From NCBI RefSeq assembly GCF_013256425.1, contig NZ_CP053904.1:3348001-3412000 (forward strand): a stretch of 64,000 bases of DNA. The letters run 5' to 3'. Origin of the DNA: Hymenobacter sp. BRD67 (lineage in GTDB: Bacteria > Bacteroidota > Bacteroidia > Cytophagales > Hymenobacteraceae). Position 1 is the stretch's first letter; each line of letters begins with the position of its first letter. The translations under genes were made by a program, and so were the position numbers. A model generated the notes under the pieces. That model did not search any database. It had not been told where the DNA came from and saw only the letters and a program-made list of their open reading frames with translations. This document shows positions 55,843 to 64,000 of this stretch, piece by piece.

Positions 55843-55982
55843 GTGAGCCAGCGTGCTAACCGCTGCCAGCCCTGATAAAGCTACACCGTGAGCATTTTTT
55901 GCGGCAGCTATCCCCGAACTTTGCCTTTCATCTTGCTGCCAGGGCCAGCTGCCTGGTGCTACCCTACCCACCCTGCCTCGTT

Positions 55983-56516
55983 ATGATTACCCGCCGCCAA
56001 CATATTGCCAATGTGGCGCTGCAACTTTTTGGCGATAAGGGCTTTGAAAATACCTCTACCCAACAGATTGCCAAGGCGGCCGGGGTTTCGGAGGCGCTTA
56101 TCTTTAAGCATTTCGGCTCGAAGGAGCAGCTGCTTGACTTCATTATCAAGAGCGGCTACCAGCGCATTATCGAGCACAACCGCGGGGGCCTGGCCGAGCT
56201 TGACCCGCTCACGTTTATCCACAGCGTTATCGACCTGCCTTATAAACTGGTGCTGGAGGAGCCGCATTTTTGGAAGCTGCAATACCGCCTGGCCGACCGG
56301 GAAATGGCGCAACAGCAGCACGAGCGCTTCATGCGCCCGGTGCCCGCCCGCCTGCAAACTGCGTTTGAGCAGCTGGGCTACCCGGAGCCCGAGCAGGAAA
56401 CCCGCCTGCTACTGCTGCTGATTGAGGCCCTGTGGAAAATTGAAGCCAACAAAACCGACGAGCATGTGCGGGAGATGCTGGACTTTATCAAGCGTAAGTA
56501 CGAGGTACAGCGCTAA
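55983..56516 (+). CDS. TetR/AcrR-family transcriptional regulator
   Basis: Repressor-type regulator of 177 aa. The N-terminal helix-turn-helix is complete (IANVALQLFGDKGFENTSTQ, IAKAAGVSEALIFKHFGSKE); the C-terminal ligand domain is short and unspecific. Start ATG 55983 (MITRRQHIAN); an upstream in-frame start adds a poor sequence. It precedes the trehalose synthesis gene by 141 bp on the same strand and could control it or the non-coding locus upstream; no operator was identified. Confidence 0.9.
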   Translation: MITRRQHIANVALQLFGDKGFENTSTQQIAKAAGVSEALIFKHFGSKEQLLDFIIKSGYQRIIEHNRGGLAELDPLTFIHSVIDLPYKLVLEEPHFWKLQYRLADREMAQQQHERFMRPVPARLQTAFEQLGYPEPEQETRLLLLLIEALWKIEANKTDEHVREMLDFIKRKYEVQR

Positions 56517-56657
56517 GCCGGGAGCCCGAACCGACCTCTGCTATAAGCGGCTATTTGGGGCTGGCCCAGCAGTAGTTGGCCCAGGGCAACCCATTATAGC
56601 ATGGCTTTTTGGTGAAATACTCCGTACCTGTACAGACTTACCAACTTGTTTTGGCCT

Positions 56658-58835
56658 ATGTCGCGTACCATAATTGTCTCTAATCGCCTGCCTACTAAAG
56701 TCCAGCGCACCGACGAAGGCCTCACGTTTCAGTCCAGCGAAGGCGGGCTGGCGACGGGGCTGGGGTCTATCTACCGCCAGGGCGACAATTTATGGGTTGG
56801 CTGGCCGGGGCTTTTTGTGCAGGATGAGGGCGAGGAAACACACATCCGCGAAGAGCTGCGGGCCGACAATATGGCCCCGGTTTTTCTGAGCGAAGCCGAG
56901 ATTCATGACTTCTACGAAGGCTTCAGCAACTCTACGCTGTGGCCTACCTTCCACTACTTCAGCGAGTTTGCCACCTATGAGCCGGCACACTGGGAAGCGT
57001 ATGTAGCCGTCAATCAGAAATTTTGCGCCGCCGTATTGGCCGAGGCCGGCCCCGACGATACTATCTGGGTGCACGACTACCAGCTGCTGCTGCTGCCGGA
57101 GCTGCTGCGCCAGGCACGGCCCGAGGCATCGATTGGTTTTTTTCTGCATATCCCGTTTCCGTCGCAGGAGCTGATACGGGTGCTGCCCTGGCGTACCGAG
57201 CTGCTACGCGGTATGCTGGGGGCCGACCTTATCGGGTTTCACACCTTCGGCTACATGCGGCACTTTCTGAGCGCGGTATCGCACCTGCTGGGTTTACCGG
57301 CGCAGAACGGGCAGATTGAAACCCCTACCCGCTCGGTGCGGGTCGATGCTTTTCCGATGGGTATCGACTACGAGCGCTACGCCCAGGCGGCTGCCTCCGA
57401 AGAAGCCAAGGCCCACGAGGCAGTGTACCGGGAGGCCCTGCACGACACCCGCATTATCCTGTCTATTGACCGGCTCGACTATACTAAAGGGATTGCGCAG
57501 CGCCTGCGGGCCTTCGACCTGCTGTTGCAGCGCTACCCCGAGTGGCGCGAAAAAGTGTGCCTGGTCATGCTCGTGGTGCCCTCGCGCGACCAGGTGGCCC
57601 AGTACGCCGCGCTTAAGGAAGAGATTGACGAGCTGGTAGGCCGGCTCAATGCGCAGTACCGCACTATCGGCTGGAATCCGATATCGTATTTCTACCGGTC
57701 GCTGCCCACTGAGGAGCTGGCGGCCCTCTACCGGCTGGCGGAAGTAGCCCTGGTAACGCCCATGCGTGATGGCATGAACCTGGTGGCGAAAGAGTACGTG
57801 GCCAGCAAGCCCGACCAGCGCGGGGTACTGATTCTGAGCGAGCGGGCCGGGGCAGCCCGTGAGCTATCGGATGCGCTCATCATTAACCCAACCGACTTAA
57901 GCCAGCTGGCCGAAGCCATGCACGAGGCGCTGGTAATGCCCGAAGAGGAGCAGACCATCCGCATAAGTGCCATGCAGGCCCTGGTAAAGCGCTACAACGT
58001 TTTTTCGTGGGCGAAGCTGTTTATGAACCAGCTGGCTTATACCAAGATGAAGCAGCAGACCCTGGCGCCCGAAATGCTGACCAGCCCGGCTACCTCGCAG
58101 CTGCTGGCCGACTTTCAGGCCGCCAGCCAGCGCCTGCTACTGCTCGACTACGATGGCACTTTGGTCGCATTTCAGGCTAATCCGCAACGGGCCGAGCCGG
58201 GCGCGGAGCTGCGCAAGCTGCTTCAGGACCTGGCCGGGCTGCCGAATACGCGGGTGGTTATTATTAGTGGGCGCGACCGGACCACGCTGGAAAAATGGCT
58301 CGGCGACCTGCCCCTCGATTTTATTGCCGAGCATGGCGTGTGGCTGCGCGCGGCGGGCGAAGACTGGCAGCTCTACCAACAGCTGCGCAACGAGTGGAAA
58401 CGCGAGCTGCGCCCCGTGCTTGAGCTGTACGTAGCCCGCACGGCCGGCTCCTTTATTGAGGAGAAAGACTATTCGCTGGTGTGGCATTACCGCCGGGCCG
58501 ATGCTGGCTTGGGCAAGGTACGGGCCCGCGAGCTGCTGAGCCACCTCTCGTTTATGACCGCCAACACCGACCTGCAAGTGATGGAGGGCAATAAGGTATT
58601 GGAAATCAAGAATTCTGGCATTAACAAAGGCAATGCCGCGGCCCGATGGCTAACCCAGTACGCGCCCGATTTTGTACTGGCCCTCGGCGACGACCGCACC
58701 GATGAGGATACGTTTCGGGTGCTGCCGCCCGAAGCCTACTCGGTACGGGTAGGCCACGGGGTGCGCTCGCTGGCAAGGTTCAATATTGCCTCGCCCACGG
58801 AGGCGCGACAGCTATTACGCCGGCTGTTGGCATAA
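56658..58835 (+). CDS. Bifunctional trehalose-6-phosphate synthase/phosphatase
   Basis: Fusion of an OtsA-type glycosyltransferase (GT20, about residues 1-465) and an OtsB-type HAD phosphatase (about 485-725), making trehalose from UDP-glucose and glucose-6-phosphate in two steps (725 aa). Seen: IIVSNRLPTKV, EGGLATGLGS, VHDYQLLLLPE, RLDYTKGIAQRL, TPMRDGMNLVAKEYVASK; then HAD motif LLDYDGTLVAF and LALGDDRTDEDTF. Start ATG 56658 (MSRTIIVSNR). Convergent with the GH15 gene. A stress-protectant role is usual for trehalose. Confidence 0.96.
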   Translation: MSRTIIVSNRLPTKVQRTDEGLTFQSSEGGLATGLGSIYRQGDNLWVGWPGLFVQDEGEETHIREELRADNMAPVFLSEAEIHDFYEGFSNSTLWPTFHYFSEFATYEPAHWEAYVAVNQKFCAAVLAEAGPDDTIWVHDYQLLLLPELLRQARPEASIGFFLHIPFPSQELIRVLPWRTELLRGMLGADLIGFHTFGYMRHFLSAVSHLLGLPAQNGQIETPTRSVRVDAFPMGIDYERYAQAAASEEAKAHEAVYREALHDTRIILSIDRLDYTKGIAQRLRAFDLLLQRYPEWREKVCLVMLVVPSRDQVAQYAALKEEIDELVGRLNAQYRTIGWNPISYFYRSLPTEELAALYRLAEVALVTPMRDGMNLVAKEYVASKPDQRGVLILSERAGAARELSDALIINPTDLSQLAEAMHEALVMPEEEQTIRISAMQALVKRYNVFSWAKLFMNQLAYTKMKQQTLAPEMLTSPATSQLLADFQAASQRLLLLDYDGTLVAFQANPQRAEPGAELRKLLQDLAGLPNTRVVIISGRDRTTLEKWLGDLPLDFIAEHGVWLRAAGEDWQLYQQLRNEWKRELRPVLELYVARTAGSFIEEKDYSLVWHYRRADAGLGKVRARELLSHLSFMTANTDLQVMEGNKVLEIKNSGINKGNAAARWLTQYAPDFVLALGDDRTDEDTFRVLPPEAYSVRVGHGVRSLARFNIASPTEARQLLRRLLA

Positions 58836-58907
58836 ATCTGCTGCGCTAATCTGCTGCGCTCGCTGTAGGCTTGGGTGAAGCAGCCGACAGCAGACGCAGC
58901 AGATTTA
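58833..58907. repeat. Inverted repeat between trehalose gene and GH15
   Basis: TAAATCTGCTGCG (58833-58845, including the TPS stop codon) is mirrored by CGCAGCAGATTTA (58895-58907). Inside, AATCTGCTGCGCT is duplicated in tandem (58835-58847, 58848-58860). Likely an interspersed repeat serving as terminator; no T tract. Confidence 0.65.
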
Positions 58908-58929
58908 CACAGATGGCTCGAAACGTTCT

Positions 58930-60710
58930 TTACCCCACGAAATTTGGCTTATCGAGCTTTTTGGCGATGCGGTATGCCGCATTCACCAAACCGACGTGGC
59001 TGTAGGCCTGCGGGAAGTTGCCCCATTGCGAGCCGGTTCTGGCATCTACATCTTCGCTCAGCAGACCAAGGTGATTGGTGTAGGTAATGAGCTGCTCAAA
59101 CTCGCGGATGGCCTCGTCGAGGCGGCCTACGCAGGCCAGCGCCTCCACGTACCAAAAGGAGCAGATGAGGAAGGTCGTCTCGGGCGTGCCGAAATCGTCG
59201 GGGTGCCGGTAGCGGTAAAACAGCCCTTCGGGGGTCTTCAGCTCCTTCTCCAGCTCTACCAAGTGGTGACGGGCCTTTTCCGAAGTCGGGTCGAGGTAGC
59301 CCATGGTGATGAGCTGGATGGTGCTGGCATCCAGGTTGGGCGAACCGATGGCATTGGTGTACACGCTCCGGCTGCTGTCAAAGCAGGCTTCGAGGTGCTG
59401 CTGGGCCGCTTGCAGCAGGCGGCTGGCTTTGGCTTCCAGGGCCTGGTTGCCTAGCGCGCGGGCCACCCGCAGGGCCGCGTGGCTGCCCGCCCAGTGAAAA
59501 AGGTAGGTATAGCAGTGCTTTTGGGCAATGTGCCGAAACTCCCACAGGCCGGCGTCGGGCTGGTCCATAGTCGTATCGATGAGGCGCAGGGCTTCCTCTA
59601 CCAGCGGCAGCGGGGCTTGGCGGCTGGGGTCCTGAAAGCGGCAATCGACGTAGAGCGGCAGCAGCGCCACCAGCACCTGGCCATATACATCATTTTGAAT
59701 GTGTGTGTAAGCATCATTGCCGATGCGCACGGGCTGGTTGCCCAGGTAGCCGGCCAGCGGCAGTTCCCGCTCCGTCAGCTCCGACTGCCCCCGATGCCGT
59801 AGAGCGGCTGAAATTTGTCCCTGACCTTGGTCGAGATATTGGCAATGAAGTGAAAATACCGCTCCAGTTCCTCGGAGTGCCCGATATTATTGAAGGCCGT
59901 GAGGATGTAGTAGGTATCACGCATCCAGCAGAAGCGGTAATCCCAGTTGCGGGTGCTGCCGGGCGCTTCGGGCAGGCTGGTAGTACTGGCCGCGATGATA
60001 GCCCCCGTGTCTTCGTACTGGTGAATTTTGAGCGCCAGCGCCGAGCGGATAACCTGGTCTTGGTGAAAGCTGCCGATACTCGTGCTTTTCACCCAGCTGC
60101 GCCAGTAAGCCAGCGTGCCGGTCAGGAAACGCTCGGCCGTACTTTCCAGCGCAGCTTCGAGCGGCGCGCCATAGGTGAGGACGAGGTACTTGGCTTCATT
60201 CAGCACAAAGTCCTCCTCATCGAGCACGTAGGTGAGCGGGATATTAGTTGTGAGGCGAATTTCCTCTTCCAGCCCCAGAAAGGCAATATGGTTTGAACTG
60301 CGGCGGCGCGTCAGCTCTAACTCGCCGTACTCGCCCACGGGCCGGCACACCACCCGCACGCGGGGCGCGCCGGCTAGCGGCTCTACTTTCCGAATGAACA
60401 TCAACGGCTTGTAGTAGCGTTCGTACTGCAAAAAGCGCGGCGCAAAGTCGGTAACGCGGTAGCTGCCTTCGGCCGTGGCAATCTCGGTGCAGAGCACATT
60501 CGTATTTTGAATATAGTACTGCGACGATGTAAAAGCCTTTGCCGAACGAATACTGAACTCGCCGCCTTTTTGCTCATCGAGCAAGGGGCCAAATACAAAG
60601 CTGCTGTCGAAGCGGGGCCAGCAAAGCCAGCGCACGGCCGTGTCGGTGCCAATGAGCGCCAGGAAGGCACAGTTGCCGACCACGCCCATGTTGTAGGTGT
60701 GTTTGGTCAT
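58930..60710 (-). CDS. Glycoside hydrolase family 15 (glucoamylase/trehalase type; one-base loss)
   Basis: Cytoplasmic GH15 enzyme, 593 aa after repair. Seen: N-terminal beta-sandwich (GVVGNCAFLALIGTDTAVRW, CWPRFDSSFVFG), (alpha/alpha)6 barrel with NWDYRFCWMRDTYYIL and, near the end, LLSEDVDARTGSQWGNFPQAYSHVGLV-type sequence carrying the second catalytic Glu/Asp region. The frame breaks at C5 59788-59792 (plus strand); one more base gives LYGIGGQSELTERELPLAGY. Bacterial GH15 members of this type include trehalases; its place opposite the trehalose synthesis gene favours that, but glucoamylase is possible. Start ATG 60710 (MTKHTYNMGV). Confidence 0.9.
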
Positions 60711-60827
60711 GAGAAGAATCGCCGGCGCGAGCCGGCCTGGTACGAGGCTTAGTACCTGCTTCGGGCGACGGAGGTTGCCGGGGGTTGAAGCAGCCATGTG
60801 GCCCAAAGGCACGTATTATGGCGGTAT

Positions 60828-62246
60828 ATGCACCCTACTGCCGCCCGCCCGCGCCCCAATCTCACCGAAGGCTCTATTTTAAAAGCGCTGCTCACCCTGG
60901 CGCTGCCCATTGTATTTGGCAATCTGCTGCAAACCGGCTATCAATTGGTCGATGCCTTTTGGGTTGGCCGGCTGGGGGCCGGCGCGGTAGCGGCCGTGGC
61001 CGTATGCTTTCCAATCAATTTTTTGCTAATGGCACTGGGCTCGGGCTTTTCGGTGGCCGGCTCGGTGCTGGTCGCGCAGAACTACGGCGCCCGCAACCTG
61101 AAGATGGTCAACCACATTGCCGCGCAGTCACTGGCGCTCGAAACCGCTCTGGCGCTGGTGCTTTCGGTGGCGGCCTACGCAGCCTCGCCGCTTATTCTGC
61201 GGCTGTTTAACGTGGGGCCCGATATATTCAATCTGGCTAATTCTTTTCAGCGGGTGCTGATGCTGGGGCTGGTATTCAACTTCGGCTTTCTCATGTTTCA
61301 GGCCCTGATGCGGGGCGTGGGAGAGGTGCGTATTCCGCTGTACATCAACATTGGAACGCTGGTACTCAACTTTTTGCTCGACCCGCTCTTTATTTATGGC
61401 TGGGGGCCGGTGCCGGCCTTTGGAGTAGCGGGCGCAGCCGTGGCTACCCTTAGCACGCAGTTTCTGAGCGTGGTTATCGGCATGGCGGTGCTGCTACGTG
61501 GCAAGGCCGGCATCCAGCTCAGCTTCAAGGGCTTCGTGCCCGACTTTCCGCTCATGCGGCGCTCCGTAAAGCTCGGCTTGCCTTCCTCCATCGACCTTTC
61601 GGCGCGGGCGCTGGGCCTGTCGATGCTCACCGGGCTGGCGGCTGCTTTCGGCACCACGATATTGGCTACCTACGGCATCGGGTCGCGCATTCTGGCCCTA
61701 GGCATTATTCCGGCGCTGGGTATTTCGCTGGCCTGCTCTACGCTGGTAGCCCAGAATATCGGGGCCGCCAACCTGCCCAGGGCGCTGCGCACGGCCAACT
61801 ACGCCATCGTCATCAGCTTTGTCGGCCTGTTGCTGCTTGGGGCCATTGGTTGGCTGGCCGCCGGGCCAATGGTACGCTTCTTTCTGAAAGGCGATGAGGC
61901 GGTAACCCACAACGCCATCGAGTTTGTCCGCATCGCGGTGTTCAGTTTGTGCTTTACGGGAGTGCAGCAATGTATATCAGGGGCGCTGCGCGGCTCGGGC
62001 AACACGTTGGGTGCCATGGTGCTCACGATAATCGGGGTGTGGGGCCTACAGTTCCCAGTGGCCTGGTATTTGTCGCAGCACACGGCGCTGGGCTTTCACG
62101 GGCTGTGGTGGTCGTTTGTGATAGCCAACGTGCTATCGGCGCTGGTGGCGGGCATCTGGTATCTGAAGGGAAGCTGGCAGCGGCCCCGCCTGGCCGACCC
62201 GCAGCGCCCGAATGCGGGAGCGCCCGCTGTGCCGGCAGCGGAGTAG
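60828..62246 (+). CDS. MATE-family efflux transporter
   Basis: Inner-membrane multidrug/metabolite exporter of the MATE family (472 aa), driven by sodium or protons. Twelve hydrophobic helices in two halves; family motifs LALPIVFGNLLQTGYQLVD, FWVGRLGAGAVAAVAV and MRGVGEVRIPLYINI in the first half, KLGLPSSIDLSARAL and SGALRGSGNTLGAM in the second. Start ATG 60828 (MHPTAARPRP); an in-frame GTG ten codons earlier is less likely. Divergent from the GH15 gene by 117 bp. Substrate unknown. Confidence 0.93.
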   Translation: MHPTAARPRPNLTEGSILKALLTLALPIVFGNLLQTGYQLVDAFWVGRLGAGAVAAVAVCFPINFLLMALGSGFSVAGSVLVAQNYGARNLKMVNHIAAQSLALETALALVLSVAAYAASPLILRLFNVGPDIFNLANSFQRVLMLGLVFNFGFLMFQALMRGVGEVRIPLYINIGTLVLNFLLDPLFIYGWGPVPAFGVAGAAVATLSTQFLSVVIGMAVLLRGKAGIQLSFKGFVPDFPLMRRSVKLGLPSSIDLSARALGLSMLTGLAAAFGTTILATYGIGSRILALGIIPALGISLACSTLVAQNIGAANLPRALRTANYAIVISFVGLLLLGAIGWLAAGPMVRFFLKGDEAVTHNAIEFVRIAVFSLCFTGVQQCISGALRGSGNTLGAMVLTIIGVWGLQFPVAWYLSQHTALGFHGLWWSFVIANVLSALVAGIWYLKGSWQRPRLADPQRPNAGAPAVPAAE

Positions 62247-62314
62247 TTCGTTCCCACTTTGCTTCGGCTAGGCCAGGACGCAGCTTGATAGCAGGCGAAG
62301 CCACCAGGAGCAAC

Positions 62315-63028
62315 TTACTTTGACGGCAGGGGAGCCTGGGTAGCGCGGCGGGTAAGGTGCCCGGCCAGCCAGTAGGCAAAAAAGGCAAAAAAGGGCGCGG
62401 CCACCACGTCATAGGTATAATGCACGCGCTGCACCAGCACTAGTATCCCGATGCATAGCGCTACCAGCGCCAGCACCCGTCGCCACCAGTAGCCCCGCAC
62501 TGCCAGGGCCAGAATCGCCACGGTGGCCGTATGCCCCGAGAAAAATAAATCCTTGGTAATAGCCAGCCCGCCAGTGGTGTGAAACAGCTGCGCCGTGAAA
62601 GGGTCGGGCATTGGCAGCAGGTCGAGGGGCGGGGCCAGCGGCACCAGCCAAATAGTAAAAAGGCGCAGCAGCAGCAAGATAAAGTAGCCCCATAGCCCGC
62701 GCAAAAACAGCAGCGGATGGCGCGTGAGCCAGCCCACGGCCCCCAGCACGGCGCCGTACATCAGCACAAAAACCGGGGTGGCCACATTGTGACGCGGCAG
62801 CAAGGCTAAAAGGGGGTCGACTAATACGGTACCCGGCCGCTGCTGGATAAATAAAAAAAAGCCCGGCACCAGGGGCACCAGCACGCCAAATAGCAGCAGT
62901 AGCAGTACCAGCCAGCTCGCCCGAAACGCAGGCCGGGCCAGTGCCGGGCCCCAGGCATCAGCTACGGGTAGCGGCGCTTGTGGGGTGGCGGGGCAGGCGG
63001 GCGGTGCAGCGATGGGAAGTGCAGGCAT
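62315..63028 (-). CDS. PAP2-superfamily membrane protein (sphingomyelin-synthase-like)
   Basis: Integral membrane phosphatase/transferase of 237 aa with about six helices. Seen: phosphatase motif DLFFSGHTAT (second conserved block) and VQRVHYTYDVVAAPFF (third block, His and Asp), the arrangement of the PAP2_3 subgroup that includes sphingomyelin synthases; PLDLLPMPDPF precedes. It may act on lipid head groups such as sphingolipids, which these bacteria contain, but no substrate evidence is present. Convergent with the MATE gene. Confidence 0.82.
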   Translation of the reverse strand: MPALPIAAPPACPATPQAPLPVADAWGPALARPAFRASWLVLLLLLFGVLVPLVPGFFLFIQQRPGTVLVDPLLALLPRHNVATPVFVLMYGAVLGAVGWLTRHPLLFLRGLWGYFILLLLRLFTIWLVPLAPPLDLLPMPDPFTAQLFHTTGGLAITKDLFFSGHTATVAILALAVRGYWWRRVLALVALCIGILVLVQRVHYTYDVVAAPFFAFFAYWLAGHLTRRATQAPLPSK

Positions 63029-63197
63029 AACAGCGAATTAGAAAGAGCGGGCGGGGCGTAACAGACAAAAATAAGCCCAACTGCTTACTTAGCGCTACTA
63101 GTTCCTTAACGAGTGGCCAGGTAGCCCAAGTTGCCCGCTGGTTATGTTTCGAAGTAGTTGTGCGAATACCGACGGCCGAAGCGGTATCTTGGCCGCC

Positions 63198-64000
63198 ATG
63201 AACTATGCTACTCCTATTATTCTTGCAGGGCTTGGGTTTGCACTGGCTACCCCCGGTGCCCACGCCCAGAACGTGGCCCTGGATGCCCGCATTGCGAAGC
63301 TGGCCGATGCCGAGCAGCCTAAAGTAGTGGCCTGGCGGCGCGACCTGCACGAGCACCCCGAGCTAGGCAACGAAGAGCACCGCACCGCTGAGCTTATTGC
63401 CGCCCAGCTCAAAAGCCTAGGCCTGGAAGTACAAACCGGCGTGGCACGTACGGGCGTAGTAGGCATCCTGCGCGGCGGCAAGCCCGGCCCGGTAGTGGCC
63501 CTGCGCGCCGACATGGATGGGCTGCCCCTCACCGAAACCACCGGCCTGGCTTTTGCCTCTACCGTAAAAAGCACTTACCTGGGCCAGCCCGTGGGCGTGA
63601 TGCACGCCTGCGGCCACGACACCCACGTGGCCATGCTGCTCGGAGCGGCCGAAGTGCTTAGCCAAGTAAAAAAAGACCTGCCCGGCACCGTCAAATTCAT
63701 TTTTCAGCCAGCTGAGGAAGGCTCACTGCCCGGCGTGGTGGGTGGCGCCAAGCTGATGGTGCAGGAAGGCGTGCTGGATAAGCCCAAAGTCGACGCCATC
63801 TTCGGGCTGCACATCTGGGCCACGGCCCCGGTGGGGCAAATACAGTACCGGCCGCGCGGCGAGATGGCCAGCTCCGACCGCTTCACCATTAAGGTTATCG
63901 GCAAGGGCAGCCACGGCGCCAAGCCCTGGAGCAGCATCGACCCGGTGGTGACGGCCGCCGAGATTATTACGGCCCTCCAAACCATTGTGAGCCGCCAGGT
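63198..64000 (+). CDS. M20-family amidohydrolase (partial)
   Basis: Exported metallo-amidohydrolase of the M20D group (hippurate/N-acyl-amino-acid/IAA-amino-acid hydrolase-like). The window holds the first 267 codons; the 3' end is beyond the right edge. Seen: signal peptide MNYATPIILAGLGFALA, cleavage after GAHAQ; WRRDLHEHPELGNEE; metal ligands in MHACGHDTHVAMLLG, FQPAEEG and GLHIW; dimerisation domain start DRFTIKVIGKGSHGA. The start ATG 63198 follows TATCTTGG, one base short of a -7 box. Cleaves acyl-amide or dipeptide bonds in the periplasm; exact substrate unknown. Confidence 0.92.
   Translation, partial: MNYATPIILAGLGFALATPGAHAQNVALDARIAKLADAEQPKVVAWRRDLHEHPELGNEEHRTAELIAAQLKSLGLEVQTGVARTGVVGILRGGKPGPVVALRADMDGLPLTETTGLAFASTVKSTYLGQPVGVMHACGHDTHVAMLLGAAEVLSQVKKDLPGTVKFIFQPAEEGSLPGVVGGAKLMVQEGVLDKPKVDAIFGLHIWATAPVGQIQYRPRGEMASSDRFTIKVIGKGSHGAKPWSSIDPVVTAAEIITALQTIVSRQ

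Noticed and set aside
1..64000. Defence island, prophage or biosynthetic gene cluster
   Set aside because: No integrase, transposase, restriction, toxin-antitoxin, NRPS/PKS or terpene synthase genes were found; codon use and base composition look even across genes.

Overview
The window reads as chromosomal DNA of a Bacteroidota bacterium of the Cytophagales, most likely Hymenobacter or a close relative. Evidence: high GC; promoters of the Bacteroidota type (TTG, about 20 nt, TAnnTTTG) with no Shine-Dalgarno sequences; T9SS-sorted exported proteins; a STN-type TonB-dependent receptor with a DUF4249 lipoprotein; a SusA-like maltodextrin cluster; HMG-CoA reductase; and class-typical housekeeping genes (rpsU, uvrB, nth, def, ruvX, aroE). 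The genus is my inference from protein style, not from a search. I saw no phage, transposase, integrase, CRISPR array, rRNA or tRNA.

Layout. 0-1.4 kb: rpsU (partial) and an acyl-CoA dehydrogenase. 1.6-7.0 kb: exopolysaccharide export operon (Wza-like lipoprotein, Wzc-like tyrosine kinase, CpsB-like phosphatase), then an NAD-dependent epimerase. 7.1-9.5 kb: TPR protein and an orphan phosphosulfolactate synthase. 9.6-14.9 kb: two tandem paralogous T9SS-secreted proteins. 15.1-17.6 kb: bestrophin-like channel, DedA, aroE. 18.0-20.6 kb: a sigma factor with a membrane-spanning partner ending in a beta-barrel-like domain, plus a small exported protein. 20.8-31 kb: uvrB, small lipoprotein, basic protein, patatin/beta-barrel protein, GH43, hydrolase, ECF sigma factor with a tiny partner, nth, esterase. 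31.3-38.5 kb: outer-membrane operon (conserved exported protein, TonB receptor, DUF4249 lipoprotein, MG2/plug protein). 38.5-46.5 kb: SRAP protein, then an alpha-glucan utilisation cluster (GT35 phosphorylase-like protein, two secreted GH13 enzymes, sugar transporter). 46.6-55.1 kb: Zn-phospholipase-like protein, def, ruvX, S41 protease, HMG-CoA reductase, PhyH dioxygenase, SDR. 55.1-56.0 kb: a long non-coding stretch with a tandem array of hairpins. 56.0-64 kb: TetR regulator, trehalose synthesis fusion, GH15, MATE exporter, PAP2 phosphatase, M20 amidohydrolase (partial).

A dominant property of this sequence is that sixteen genes are broken by nineteen single-base losses, every one at a run of G or C, and every one repaired by adding a single G or C (two further suspected cases alter gene ends). 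All reconstructed lengths become whole numbers of codons and all restore family-typical sequence, so I annotate these as intact genes read through an error-prone consensus, not as pseudogenes. Coordinates given for such genes span the whole reconstructed reading frame.

The best candidates for something undescribed are the hairpin array at 55574-55842 (three hairpins with near-identical 11-nt loops but different, still base-paired stems, plus two looser ones, ending in a strong terminator), the sigma factor/trans-envelope regulator pair at 18-20.6 kb, the four-gene outer-membrane operon at 31.3-38.5 kb, and a phosphorylase homologue that lacks the cofactor-binding lysine.
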